Source: Gimesia sp.
Lineage (GTDB): Bacteria > Planctomycetota > Planctomycetia > Planctomycetales > Planctomycetaceae
Direction: 5' to 3'
Length of the DNA stretch: 59,927 bases
Assembly (NCBI GenBank): GCA_002706765.1
Contig: PAJV01000035.1
Coordinates: forward strand, 1-59,927
In this document: piece by piece, positions 45,545 through 53,779 of the stretch
Layout of the letters: each line of letters starts with the position of its first letter
Position numbering within the stretch: position 1 is the first letter of the stretch
Position numbers and translations under genes: made by a program
Notes under the pieces: model-generated
Told to the model about the DNA's origin: nothing
Seen by the model: the letters and a program-made list of their open reading frames with translations, nothing else
Databases searched by the model: none

Positions 45545-47002
45545 ATGAATCTCAAACAACAACAGCTGCAGGCAGTCACCCGACGCCACTTCCTCGCCCA
45601 GGGTTCCACCGGTATCGGCTCCCTCGCGCTGGGCGCCCTGCTCGCCGAGAACCAGCCCCTCGCCGCCAGCACGCCCGCCAATCAAGATGCCGAACTCCCC
45701 GCGCATCGTCTGCCGACCAAAGCCAAAAGCGTCATCTTTCTGCACATGGCCGGCTCGCCTCCACAGCAGGAACTGTTCGACTATAAACCCGAGCTCATCA
45801 AGCGCAACATGCAGCCCTGTCCCGATTCGTTCCTCAAAGGTCGTGGCTTCCCCTTTATCAAAGGGCACCCCAAGATGCTGGGCACGCCCTACAAATTCAA
45901 ACAGTACGGCGAAAGCGGAACCTGGATGAGCGAACTGCTCCCTAACTTCCAGCAGGTCGCCGACGAAATCACCGTCATCAAATCGATGCACACCGACCAG
46001 TTCAACCACGCGCCCGCCCAACTGTTCCTCTACACTGGCTCCCCCCGTTTCGGCGGCGCCTCGATGGGTTCCTGGATCACCTACGGACTCGGTTCTGAAA
46101 ACAAGAACCTGCCCGGCTTCATGGTCCTGCTCAGTGGCGGCAGCGATCCCAGTGGCGGAAAAAGTCTCTGGGGCAGCGGCTTCCTCCCCTCCGTCTATCA
46201 AGGCGTACAATGCCGCACCACCGGCGACCCCATCCTTTACGTCTCCAACCCCAAAGGCATCAACCGCGATGTCCGCCGCCGCAGCCTGGATGCGCTTAAA
46301 TCGCTGAATGAATTCGAACTCAAACAGTTCGGCAATCCCGAAACCCTCACCCGCATCAACCAGTACGAACTCGCGTTCCGCATGCAGATGTCGGTTCCCG
46401 AAGCCGTCGACCTCGCCAGCGAAACCAAGGAAACCCACGAACTGTATGGCACCACCGGCGCCGCCCCTTCGTTTGCCAACAACTGTCTGCTCGCCCGTCG
46501 CATGGTCGAACGCGGCGTTCGCTTCATCCAGCTCTTCGACTACGGCTGGGACATGCACGGCACCAGCGCCGGCAACGACCTGATCACCGCCGTCCCCAAC
46601 AAGGCCAAAGACATCGACCGCCCCCTGTACGCGTTGATCTCCGATCTCAAACAGCGGGGACTGCTCGATGAAACGCTGGTCGTCTGGAGTGGCGAGTTCG
46701 GCAGAACCTCCATGAACGAAGAACGCAACGGCTCCAAGTTCCTCGGACGCGATCATCACCCCCACTGCTACACCATCTGGATGGCCGGCGGAGGCATCAA
46801 GAAAGGCTTCACCTACGGACAGACCGACGAACTCGGTTACTTCATCGCCGAAAACAAAGCCAGCGTCCGCGATCTGCAGTCCACCATCCTGCACCTCACC
46901 GGCTTCGAAGCCCGCAAATTCAAATTCCCCTACCAGGGACTCGACCAGCGCCTCATCGGCCCCGCCGACGAAGACCACCTGCTCACAGACATCCTCGCCT
47001 GA
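45545..47002 (+). CDS. Tat-exported DUF1501 (sulfatase-fold) protein
   Basis: 485 residues. The N-terminal TRRHFLAQG and a hydrophobic stretch ending LALGALLAEN form a Tat signal. DUF1501 proteins have a sulfatase/alkaline-phosphatase-like fold: FLHMAGSPPQQELFDYKPEL near the start, RFIQLFDYGWDMHG, LVVWSGEFGRTSMNE, and HPHCYTIWMAGGG with likely metal ligands. It is the usual partner of DUF1553 proteins and the pair is one operon (TAA, 3 bases, ATG). Extracytoplasmic action on a sulfated or phosphated glycan is plausible but unproven. Confidence 0.93.
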   Translation: MNLKQQQLQAVTRRHFLAQGSTGIGSLALGALLAENQPLAASTPANQDAELPAHRLPTKAKSVIFLHMAGSPPQQELFDYKPELIKRNMQPCPDSFLKGRGFPFIKGHPKMLGTPYKFKQYGESGTWMSELLPNFQQVADEITVIKSMHTDQFNHAPAQLFLYTGSPRFGGASMGSWITYGLGSENKNLPGFMVLLSGGSDPSGGKSLWGSGFLPSVYQGVQCRTTGDPILYVSNPKGINRDVRRRSLDALKSLNEFELKQFGNPETLTRINQYELAFRMQMSVPEAVDLASETKETHELYGTTGAAPSFANNCLLARRMVERGVRFIQLFDYGWDMHGTSAGNDLITAVPNKAKDIDRPLYALISDLKQRGLLDETLVVWSGEFGRTSMNEERNGSKFLGRDHHPHCYTIWMAGGGIKKGFTYGQTDELGYFIAENKASVRDLQSTILHLTGFEARKFKFPYQGLDQRLIGPADEDHLLTDILA

Positions 47003-47270
47003 TACTGAATGAATAGGACCTGACATACCGTGACCCCTCCCTGGGTTCACCTGATTTCCTGTTGCTGTATAAAGTGAGTCGCTACTGAAAAGATTCCTCT
47101 TGACGCCTGCCCGCCGTTTGCCATCATTTTCGCTTAAATGTGTGTCGCGCGCGTGGTCCAGTATTTTTTCAGTTGATCAGGCCGAACCACTGCGAAAAGC
47201 GGCACTATAAAAGTCCCTTGTTTCTGCACAATTCCGATAAAAACTGCTCAAACATTCTCTGTGGGTCGAC

Positions 47271-47312
47271 ACACACCGCCCCGATATCGCAACACACCGC
47301 CCCGGCATCGCC
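47271..47312. repeat. 21-bp tandem repeat, two units plus a degenerate third
   Basis: The unit ACACACCGCCCCGATATCGC plus one base (47271-47291) is followed by the same unit with two or three changes (47292-47312). A third, weaker unit follows to about 47334. The period of 21 keeps a reading frame on the minus strand, giving Cys-containing heptapeptides. Confidence 0.65.
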
Positions 47313-47597
47313 TCACAACGGTGCCATATCAGCACGTATCGCCACAGCAATTGTCGCATAAGCTCTTGACCTGCCCATGCCCTTCGAGAAAATCCACCCA
47401 CTGGCACAACATTTTTTTCCGTCTCCCTCAAAGATTCAAAGCAAGGTTTCATTTCCATCAAGACCTTCCATTCAGTACAGGATCATTCAATAACAGAAAC
47501 TGGAGCGAATCACGTTTACCATAACGTTTCTTAATTCGAATTGTTGCTACCTGTGTGGGACAACCGGAGCTGATACCCTTCGGCTAATCAGTCATTA

Positions 47598-47688
47598 GAC
47601 TGTGTCCAGTTTTACTGTAGCGTCTCCAGGGTCATTTGAACCGAGTATAATAGATTGAGAGACGCTATGGTTAAATGTGATGCACTCT
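47598..47688 (-). repeat. dispersed about 85-bp repeat, copy C (best inverted arms)
   Basis: Read on the minus strand this copy runs TTTAACCATAGCGTCTCTC, CTCGGTTCAAATG, GAGACGCTACAGTAAAACTGG, ACACAGTC. TAGCGTCTC and GAGACGCTA are perfect 9-bp inverted arms about 40 bases apart, so the element can form a hairpin. It matches copies A and B in the opposite orientation. Confidence 0.8.
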
Positions 47689-47696
47689 AGAAAATC

Positions 47697-47720
47697 AGCC
47701 GCACGGCGTTAGCCGCGGTT
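47697..47720. repeat. REP-like palindromic sequence
   Basis: The 24 bases starting AGCCGCACGG contain two small overlapping palindromes (GCCG-CA-CGGC and CGGC-GTTA-GCCG) and end in CCGCGG. Short G+C-rich palindromes like this are often dispersed in bacterial genomes; no second copy is in this window. Confidence 0.4.
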
Positions 47721-47897
47721 AACACCGATATCGGGAAAGCTGACATAAAGTGAATCATAAATCAGAAGTTCAATTCAAAAGCAGGGACTGTCCCATGTGT
47801 CAGCCCGCAGAACCAGCAATGAATCCCCATTCAACAACAAAGAATTCAACCGGCCTCGCTCCGCCATCGATCTGCCAGCAATCAGCCCCCCGTGTGG

Positions 47898-47919
47898 CAC
47901 TGTTGGCTCGCCAACAGTG
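47898..47919. repeat. perfect hairpin in the gene-poor spacer
   Basis: CACTGTTGG and CCAACAGTG are perfect 9-bp arms around CTCG. No T run follows and no gene ends nearby, so it looks like a dispersed palindrome and not a terminator. Confidence 0.55.
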
Positions 47920-48339
47920 ATCGAGCAACCAGCCCCCACCAGCAATAAAATGGCTAACGCCGAATAAAATTCGACCCGAGCATCGCGAGCAGGAAACGGA
48001 CAGCAAAATCACCCCTGAGCCAAAACCATCGCCGACAAGCTGCAATCTGCCCCAGGCAGAAAAATAACCGACCCATCATACAGAACGGCACCACCCACGC
48101 GAGGTGAAGATCGGGAAGTACAACAGCTTCAAATCTGAAGCTTGCCGTATATATCTCTATATCTCAAATAGTGAGATGTCACTTTCCTGCAATAATCCAA
48201 TACTGAAACACAAGCCACATGTATACATATACACTCTCACTTGTCTGGCACTTTCTAGATTTTTGAAATACAAAATCAAGATAATGAATATCAAACAGAT
48301 GAGATTTGGATTAATTTAATTCGTTACGAAACATCTAAG

Positions 48340-48486
48340 ATGGATAAAATATTAAGCAGCAAGAATTATTCTTGCATTAAGTGCCACGATTATGACAATA
48401 ATAGATATTGTACATTCAAACACTTCAAGCAATTAAATTTGAAAGCCGACCTAATATTATATATTGGTGCACTAAATTTATTCTGA
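48340..48486 (+). CDS. candidate 48-residue zinc-finger-like protein
   Basis: An ATG at 48340 opens 48 codons ending in TGA at 48484-48486, 18 bases before the AAA+ ATPase gene and on the same strand. The product has Cys12, Cys15, Cys24 and His28 (C-x2-C-x8-C-x3-H, including CIKCH), a pattern that could bind zinc, then a hydrophobic C-terminal third. The ribosome site is weak (CTAAG), but the ATPase gene in this AT-rich island also lacks a clear one. A chance ORF of this length is quite possible in AT-rich DNA, so the gene call rests on position and the Cys/His pattern. Confidence 0.3.
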   Translation: MDKILSSKNYSCIKCHDYDNNRYCTFKHFKQLNLKADLILYIGALNLF

Positions 48487-48504
48487 AATTAATGAAAACC
48501 CAAA

Positions 48505-49491
48505 ATGGCAACTGCTGAGCAAATAAAATCATTAGTACGCAGCCACACTGAAGGAGATGACCAGCGTTTCCATTCAGTGATCATGCAGATTGCAGCACAT
48601 GCTGCTAAAGCTGGCAAAAGTAACTTAGCTCATGAACTTCGTGATCTCGTAGATGATGCTAAACGTGAACGAGAACGAATCTCTATCCGTCCCGTTCCAT
48701 TAGCTCGCCCTAAAGGAGAACTTGCAGGGCTTGCAACAGCCTCTTATCCAAAGCTTCGATTAGCCGATATGGTTCTTAATTCGAATCTCGAAGATACACT
48801 CAATAAAGTTCTCACTGAATACCGCCAAAGTGATCGACTTCGATCTTATGGACTTTCACCAAGAAGGAAACTTCTACTTGTTGGTCCACCTGGGTGTGGA
48901 AAAACCATGACTGCTTCTGCATTAGCAGGTGAACTAAGTTTGCCTTTGTTATCAGTACAACTTCATGCCGTGATTACAAAATATATGGGGGAGACCGCAG
49001 CAAAACTTCATTTGCTATTTGATGCAATGCTTGAAACAAGAGGAGTGTATTTCTTTGATGAATTCGATGCAATTGGCGGACATCGGAAATCTGTTAATGA
49101 TGTTGGTGAGATGCGACGTGTACTAAATTCTTTTTTGATGTTTTTGGAACGCGATGACTCAGAGAGCATTATTGTCGCAGCAACAAATCTAGTTGAAATG
49201 CTTGATCCAGCTCTCTTTCGCCGATTCGATGAAGTTATTAAATACTCTCCTCCGGACCGCCCCGCCCGAGAGAATCTAATAAAAAACAAATTGTGTATTT
49301 TTGACATAAAAAGACTTGGCTGGAAGAAAATTCTAGATACTTCAGATGGGTTAAGCCATGCTGACATTACTCGCGCCTGTGATGATGCAGCAAAAGAGAT
49401 GATTCTGAGTGATAAAAAAACCATTCCAACATCGATATTGTTCGATGCAATTCAAAGACAAAATAAACTCCTCGTTACAAGATCGGTTTAG
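48505..49491 (+). CDS. ietA: AAA+ ATPase of an ietAS-like module
   Basis: 328 residues, soluble. The N-terminal helical region (1-80) is followed by one AAA+ domain: Walker A GPPGCGKT at 127-134, Walker B VYFFDEFD at 181-188, sensor-1 Asn228 in AATN, and Arg239-Arg240 in LFRRFD as arginine-finger candidates. KYMGETAAKL is a classic pore/second-helix segment of FtsH/spastin-type AAA proteins. The subtilisin-like protease gene starts 9 bases after the stop. This pairing matches IetA-IetS, described for plasmid incompatibility in Agrobacterium and later listed among anti-phage systems. The gene is clearly AT-richer than its surroundings, which suggests horizontal acquisition. The symbol is by analogy. 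Confidence 0.82.
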   Translation: MATAEQIKSLVRSHTEGDDQRFHSVIMQIAAHAAKAGKSNLAHELRDLVDDAKRERERISIRPVPLARPKGELAGLATASYPKLRLADMVLNSNLEDTLNKVLTEYRQSDRLRSYGLSPRRKLLLVGPPGCGKTMTASALAGELSLPLLSVQLHAVITKYMGETAAKLHLLFDAMLETRGVYFFDEFDAIGGHRKSVNDVGEMRRVLNSFLMFLERDDSESIIVAATNLVEMLDPALFRRFDEVIKYSPPDRPARENLIKNKLCIFDIKRLGWKKILDTSDGLSHADITRACDDAAKEMILSDKKTIPTSILFDAIQRQNKLLVTRSV

Positions 49492-49500
49492 CTTTGTACG

Positions 49501-51993
49501 ATGGCCAAATTCCGTCATTTCACAATTCGAGGAACAACCAAAAGCAGTCCTTACCTATCAACAGGCGGGGGACCAAAAGATTTTAAACTCCCTCCACGTG
49601 ATAATCCGATAGAGCATGCTAAATCGCTTTTAAGTCAATTACATGAAGCTGAAACTCAAACACAAGAAGCAGTCAAGCTTGCACAGAGTAAACCTGACGG
49701 AATCACATTATCTTTCTGGAGCGCGCCAGGATTTAGTGTTTGGATAGAACAATTTGAGAATTTAAGCTCAGGAATAGAACTGCTAAATGTAACTACAGAA
49801 GGTGACTCCGAAATTGCAACTGTTTTTATTCCAGACAAATCTATTGGGCACTTCGACCGACTACTAAATGAATATCTTCAATTTCCTGATATAGCAACAC
49901 CCAAAGGAAATCGAAAAAATCGAAGATTTGCAGATAGTGTTTCCCAAATACGAGCTTCTGCGGTCCGCGAATTCTGGACAGATCATGAGCACTTACTTCC
50001 AAAATCAGGAGTACCCATTTGGTGGGAAGTATGGGTGCGAACCGGCAAATCTGACAACACAATTGACGACGCATTTTCGAAATTTCTTGTTGCTGCCGCA
50101 TACACAAAAATAAAGCTCGGACAACAAGTCGTGCACTTTCCTGAACGAACTGTTGTTCTTGCTTATTGTACTCTTGAGGATTGGGCAGACTCATTAGAAC
50201 TTTTAAGTCATATCGCGGAGCTCCGCCGAGCCAAAGAAATACCAACGGACTATGTAGAATTACAGGCACGTGACCAAATTGAGTTTATTAATTCTTTTCG
50301 TGAACGGATAATTCCGCCTCCAGAAAATGCACCATCAGTATGCCTGTTAGACACTGGAGTGAATCGGGAACATCCATTGTTGGAACTTGCGCTAGATGAA
50401 AGCGATTGGAAATCTGTCAATCCTAACTGGACTCCTGCAGATATTCATCCTGAACAGCATGGTACTGCAATGGCAGGTCTTTCGTTATATGGTTGTTTGA
50501 CAGCGTACTTAAATGGAACTGATTCTTTATCTCTAACACATCGGTTGGAATCAGTAAAAATCTTCTCCAGTATTCCACATGAACCGGAAAATTATGGAGC
50601 AGTTACGATTGATGCAATTGCACGGGTAGAAATTGAAGCACCTTCAAGAAAGCGAGTAGTCTGTCTCACGATTCTCGCAGATGGTCGTGATGGAGGTAGA
50701 CCATCTGCATGGTCTGGAACTATTGATCAAATATGTTCTGGAGCACTAGATGAGGATAGAGAGCACAGACTTGTTATTGTTGCAGCCGGAAATTTAAGTC
50801 GCGAGGCTCGCCTAGATTATCCAAATGGAAACCTAACATCTTTTGCAATTCATGATCCTGCACAAGCATGGAATGCATTGACTGTAGGTGCCTGCACAGA
50901 GAAAGTTCACATACATTCTCAAACTTATCATGGGTGGAAACCACTTGCCAAAAAACCTGGGACTCTTAGTCCCTGCAGTACTACATCAATGACATGGGAC
51001 TGGAAAGGGAGCCCAGTTAAACCTGATATAGTATTAGAAGGTGGCAATTCAGCGATTGATCCTTCAGAAGGACACGTTGAAACGATAGATGACCTTGCAT
51101 TGCTCACGACGACTCTAGATCGGTCTGGCCGTCTATTAACCACGACAGGAGAGACTAGCGCTGCAACAGCTCAAGCTGCTAGATTTGGGGCAATAATCCA
51201 ATCACATTATCCGAACTTCTGGCCTGAGACAATAAGAGGTTTGATTGTCCATTCAGCCAGGTGGACACCTCAAATGTTAGAAGAATTCCCACCTCAGGAG
51301 CGTGAATCTCGATTAAAATGTTATGGGTATGGGGTACCTGATCTAGATCGTGCTATTTATAGTACCGAATCTGTTGCTCACATGGTTGTTCAGAGTTCAT
51401 TACAGCCATTTAGAAAGAAAGGCAATGAGATCCATCCAAATGAAATGCATCTTCATCCTTTACCTTGGCCTCGTGACGTACTTGAAAAGCTCGCAGAATA
51501 TCCTGTGACTCTCCGTATCACTTTGTCTTATTTCATCGAACCAAGTCCAGGAAGACGAGGATGGGGACGAAGGTTTCGGTATCAATCTCATGGTTTACGA
51601 TTTGATGTAAAAAGGCCGACCGATGGTGATACTGAATTTGTACGCAGAATTAATAGAGCTGCTTGGGAAGATTCAGAACAGCGTCCCAAGTCAAGCAGGG
51701 AAAGCCGTCGATGGACACTTGGAAATAATTTACGTACTCGGGGTAGCATCCATTCAGATTCATGGGTCGGTACAGGAGCTGAATTGGCGAACTGTGGATT
51801 AATCGGCATTTATCCAATTACAGGTTGGTGGAAGGAACGTGCCCATTTAAACTGTTGGGATCGACAAGCACGATATGCCCTTATAATCTCACTAGAAACG
51901 CAACCTGAAAATACCCTATTCCCTATAGACACAAACTTATATAGTGCGATTGAAAATATAGTCAAAATCCAGCCCGAGATTGAGATCTGGTGA
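49501..51993 (+). CDS. ietS: subtilisin-like (S8) serine protease of an ietAS-like module
   Basis: 830 residues with no signal peptide, so it acts in the cytosol. The N-terminal 270 residues are family-specific and may contact the ATPase. The S8 catalytic domain has Asp284 in LLDTGV, His320 in QHGTAMAG, the oxyanion Asn431 in VAAGN and Ser553 in GETSAA, so the triad is complete. The Ser motif reads GETSA instead of the usual GTSxA. A C-terminal beta-rich region (about 640-830) follows. Such proteases paired with an AAA+ ATPase (ietAS-like) are thought to be kept inactive until triggered, then to harm the cell or invader. It is AT-rich like ietA and probably co-transcribed. No inhibitor propeptide is evident. 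Confidence 0.85.
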   Translation: MAKFRHFTIRGTTKSSPYLSTGGGPKDFKLPPRDNPIEHAKSLLSQLHEAETQTQEAVKLAQSKPDGITLSFWSAPGFSVWIEQFENLSSGIELLNVTTEGDSEIATVFIPDKSIGHFDRLLNEYLQFPDIATPKGNRKNRRFADSVSQIRASAVREFWTDHEHLLPKSGVPIWWEVWVRTGKSDNTIDDAFSKFLVAAAYTKIKLGQQVVHFPERTVVLAYCTLEDWADSLELLSHIAELRRAKEIPTDYVELQARDQIEFINSFRERIIPPPENAPSVCLLDTGVNREHPLLELALDESDWKSVNPNWTPADIHPEQHGTAMAGLSLYGCLTAYLNGTDSLSLTHRLESVKIFSSIPHEPENYGAVTIDAIARVEIEAPSRKRVVCLTILADGRDGGRPSAWSGTIDQICSGALDEDREHRLVIVAAGNLSREARLDYPNGNLTSFAIHDPAQAWNALTVGACTEKVHIHSQTYHGWKPLAKKPGTLSPCSTTSMTWDWKGSPVKPDIVLEGGNSAIDPSEGHVETIDDLALLTTTLDRSGRLLTTTGETSAATAQAARFGAIIQSHYPNFWPETIRGLIVHSARWTPQMLEEFPPQERESRLKCYGYGVPDLDRAIYSTESVAHMVVQSSLQPFRKKGNEIHPNEMHLHPLPWPRDVLEKLAEYPVTLRITLSYFIEPSPGRRGWGRRFRYQSHGLRFDVKRPTDGDTEFVRRINRAAWEDSEQRPKSSRESRRWTLGNNLRTRGSIHSDSWVGTGAELANCGLIGIYPITGWWKERAHLNCWDRQARYALIISLETQPENTLFPIDTNLYSAIENIVKIQPEIEIW

Positions 51994-52049
51994 TCCGTAG
52001 AGGAGCAGAAAAGGAAGCAAATAAATGCTTCCGCATGACAGCATCAAAA

Positions 52050-52095
52050 GGGAGCAGGTATTGATTATTTGACTCCTGCCCCTTTACCCCCTTCC
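52050..52095 (+). repeat. hairpin-forming dispersed repeat, copy 1
   Basis: GGGAGCAGG, then TTGATTATTTGA, then CTCCTGCCCCTTT. It aligns base for base with 54270-54315. The arms can pair (GCAGG with CCTGC) and a T-rich end follows, so it may also end ietS transcription. It marks the right edge of the AT-rich island. Confidence 0.6.
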
Positions 52096-52136
52096 TTTTC
52101 AACGACAGTCTAACGCACATCACAAGGATGGTTACC

Positions 52137-53084
52137 ATGAAGTACATCGATCGCATTTGCTCTCTGAGTGTTATTCTGATGATGAACTGCGTGGTGTTCG
52201 CTGCTGTCAGTGATGCTGATGAGCCTGACATTGCTGAATTGAAGCGGGCGATCCCGGTGCTTTCGCCGGAGAATGAGGACTTGAACAGTTTTTACTTCGT
52301 CGCAGAATCCGTGATACCGTACGGTGTTCCGACGGCATTTGAAGCCTGCTGGTCGCGCGCAAGCGGTTTCGGATACGTGCTGGTGGATCAGCTTGGCTAT
52401 CCGATGTTGTTCGTCGCTGAGAAACAGATGCTGCTTTGTGATGCCCTGCAGTCGCAGGTGATTCTGTGGAAAGATGTCTCCCCGAATGTCCTGATACAAA
52501 GTAAGAATCGATACCTGACTGTAAATCTGGGATTTAAGAGCAAGCAAAAAGAAAATTTTTTGGTTGACGTGCCATCCTTCGTTTCGACAGCAAAGACAGA
52601 ACCAGATCTGAGCCGTGTCAACGAAACCGACTGGAAGCTGACCTATAACTTCGACAAAAATGCCCAAGTGGTCTACCTGTTTCGAGTGGATCGAGAAATC
52701 GCGTTCAAAAGCGTACTATTGATGAGTCAACAACAGCCACTGATTACCATTCGCAACGTTGTGATCAATCAGCCTGTTCCCGAACGACTGATGAAGTTCC
52801 CTGACAAAAATGTGCTTGCTGCTGCAGTGACCGTCGAGGAATCGCCTGAGAAACCACCTGCTGAATTGGGAGAGGCATTGGGAGAGGTGTTTGACAAAAC
52901 TCTTTCTGCCACGCGTGCACTGGCGATCCCAGCTGCGATTCAGGATACCAGATTGCGCCGATTACCATTTACGTCCGACACCGACTGGGAGGAAGTCGAA
53001 AAGAATCACAAACGCATCGGCGGCAAGTTGAGAGACTTTCTGAGAGTGGATATCAAAGACCGGGTGGTCTTGCCTCTGCAGTAA
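52137..53084 (+). CDS. exported protein of unknown function
   Basis: 315 residues from ATG 52137, chosen because AAGGA lies 8 bases ahead. A signal peptide (hydrophobic 8-22, ending CVVFAAVSDA) is followed by a mixed alpha/beta sequence without recognised motifs. The C-terminal part is charged, with PEKPPAELGEALGEVFDKT. I recognise no family. It starts about 40 bases after a hairpin repeat and converges on the YrhB-like gene. Confidence 0.65.
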   Translation: MKYIDRICSLSVILMMNCVVFAAVSDADEPDIAELKRAIPVLSPENEDLNSFYFVAESVIPYGVPTAFEACWSRASGFGYVLVDQLGYPMLFVAEKQMLLCDALQSQVILWKDVSPNVLIQSKNRYLTVNLGFKSKQKENFLVDVPSFVSTAKTEPDLSRVNETDWKLTYNFDKNAQVVYLFRVDREIAFKSVLLMSQQQPLITIRNVVINQPVPERLMKFPDKNVLAAAVTVEESPEKPPAELGEALGEVFDKTLSATRALAIPAAIQDTRLRRLPFTSDTDWEEVEKNHKRIGGKLRDFLRVDIKDRVVLPLQ

Positions 53085-53147
53085 TTAAATTCAATTCTGG
53101 AACGTTAAGGGGTCAAACCCCGATACCGCCCTCTGTGCCCAATTTTT

Positions 53148-53633
53148 TCATTTCACATCTTTTTGTCGGATTTCAACTACTGCCCCGCGTTCCGACAGGG
53201 CAGCGGCCACGGGTTGTAATGACGTAAGGGACCCCGCGGCTATAATGGCCGGTACTGTTGCCATCTGCTGGCGGGTTTCAACGGCTGTCCAGCCTTTATA
53301 ATCACGCAGGAAGCGATATACAGCTGTTGTGTCGGTGCCAGGATCGGTGAGCAACAGTTCGACGATCGGCCACTGATCGGCGCGCCAGACTGACCTTGCG
53401 CTGGTCTGTATCTTTCCCGAAAATCGGTCGACCGAAATACACCAGGCGCCACTCCGCAGGCAAGGTTGTCCGGTCGACTGGTACGGCTCCATGGCGGGCT
53501 CAAATATCCAGCCCCACTGATATTCGTGACTTAAGTCGTCAACAATCACGTACGCCTCGTGAGGATCGAGTTGATCCGCTTCCGCGTCAGCAACACGCTG
53601 TGCGAGTTCCTTCGCGGTGGCGTATTCAATCAT
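53148..53633 (-). CDS. YrhB/Imm35-like immunity protein with L7/L12 C-terminal-like segment
   Basis: 161 residues, soluble. The N-terminal 90 resemble the YrhB/Imm35 immunity fold: AYVIVDDLSHEYQWGWIFEP and a DRFSGKI segment. The last 60 or so (LLLTDPGTDTTAVYRFLRDY, then VAAALSERGAVVEIRQ) look like the C-terminal domain of ribosomal protein L7/L12, a combination also seen in such immunity proteins. Members protect against polymorphic toxins, but no toxin gene is adjacent, so it may be an orphan. The family call is by pattern recall. No ribosome site is visible before the ATG. Confidence 0.55.
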   Translation of the reverse strand: MIEYATAKELAQRVADAEADQLDPHEAYVIVDDLSHEYQWGWIFEPAMEPYQSTGQPCLRSGAWCISVDRFSGKIQTSARSVWRADQWPIVELLLTDPGTDTTAVYRFLRDYKGWTAVETRQQMATVPAIIAAGSLTSLQPVAAALSERGAVVEIRQKDVK

Positions 53634-53779
53634 GGGAAAATCGCTTTCTATTCACTCTTCACTTTATACTAGACTTGCGTCGAAGTAATCGTACCAGGAT
53701 TTTCAAATCCATCCAGGTTACCAGGCATCTAGCTGGAGTTAGATTAACAGCAGCGTGCAGCAACTTGTTAGATGAAAAC

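Larger units (their letters stand above)
47003..48339. other. gene-poor, repeat-rich spacer
   Basis: About 1.3 kb without a supportable gene. It contains a short 21-bp tandem repeat, the best-preserved copy of the dispersed 85-bp repeat, REP-like palindromes and a perfect 9-bp hairpin. Base composition changes from moderate G+C to AT-rich at about 48.1 kb, which marks the start of the ATPase/subtilase island. Short ORFs here (47177-47461 minus, 48104-48319 plus) have no ribosome site or family. Confidence 0.6.

Noticed and set aside
44963-47050. 695-codon ORF on the minus strand opposite the DUF1553 end and the DUF1501 gene
   Set aside because: It is a shadow of the strong GC-ending codon bias of the sense genes. 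Its translation is low-complexity and matches no family, while the plus strand encodes clear DUF1553 and DUF1501 domains.
48104-48319. 71-codon plus-strand ORF in the AT-rich left border of the island
   Set aside because: No ribosome site or pattern is visible, and ORFs of this length are expected by chance in AT-rich DNA. The 48-codon ORF at 48340 was kept only because of its Cys/His spacing and position.
47003-48504. CRISPR array in the repeat-rich spacer
   Set aside because: The only tandem repeats are 21-bp units directly adjacent to each other, without spacers, and no cas gene is present.
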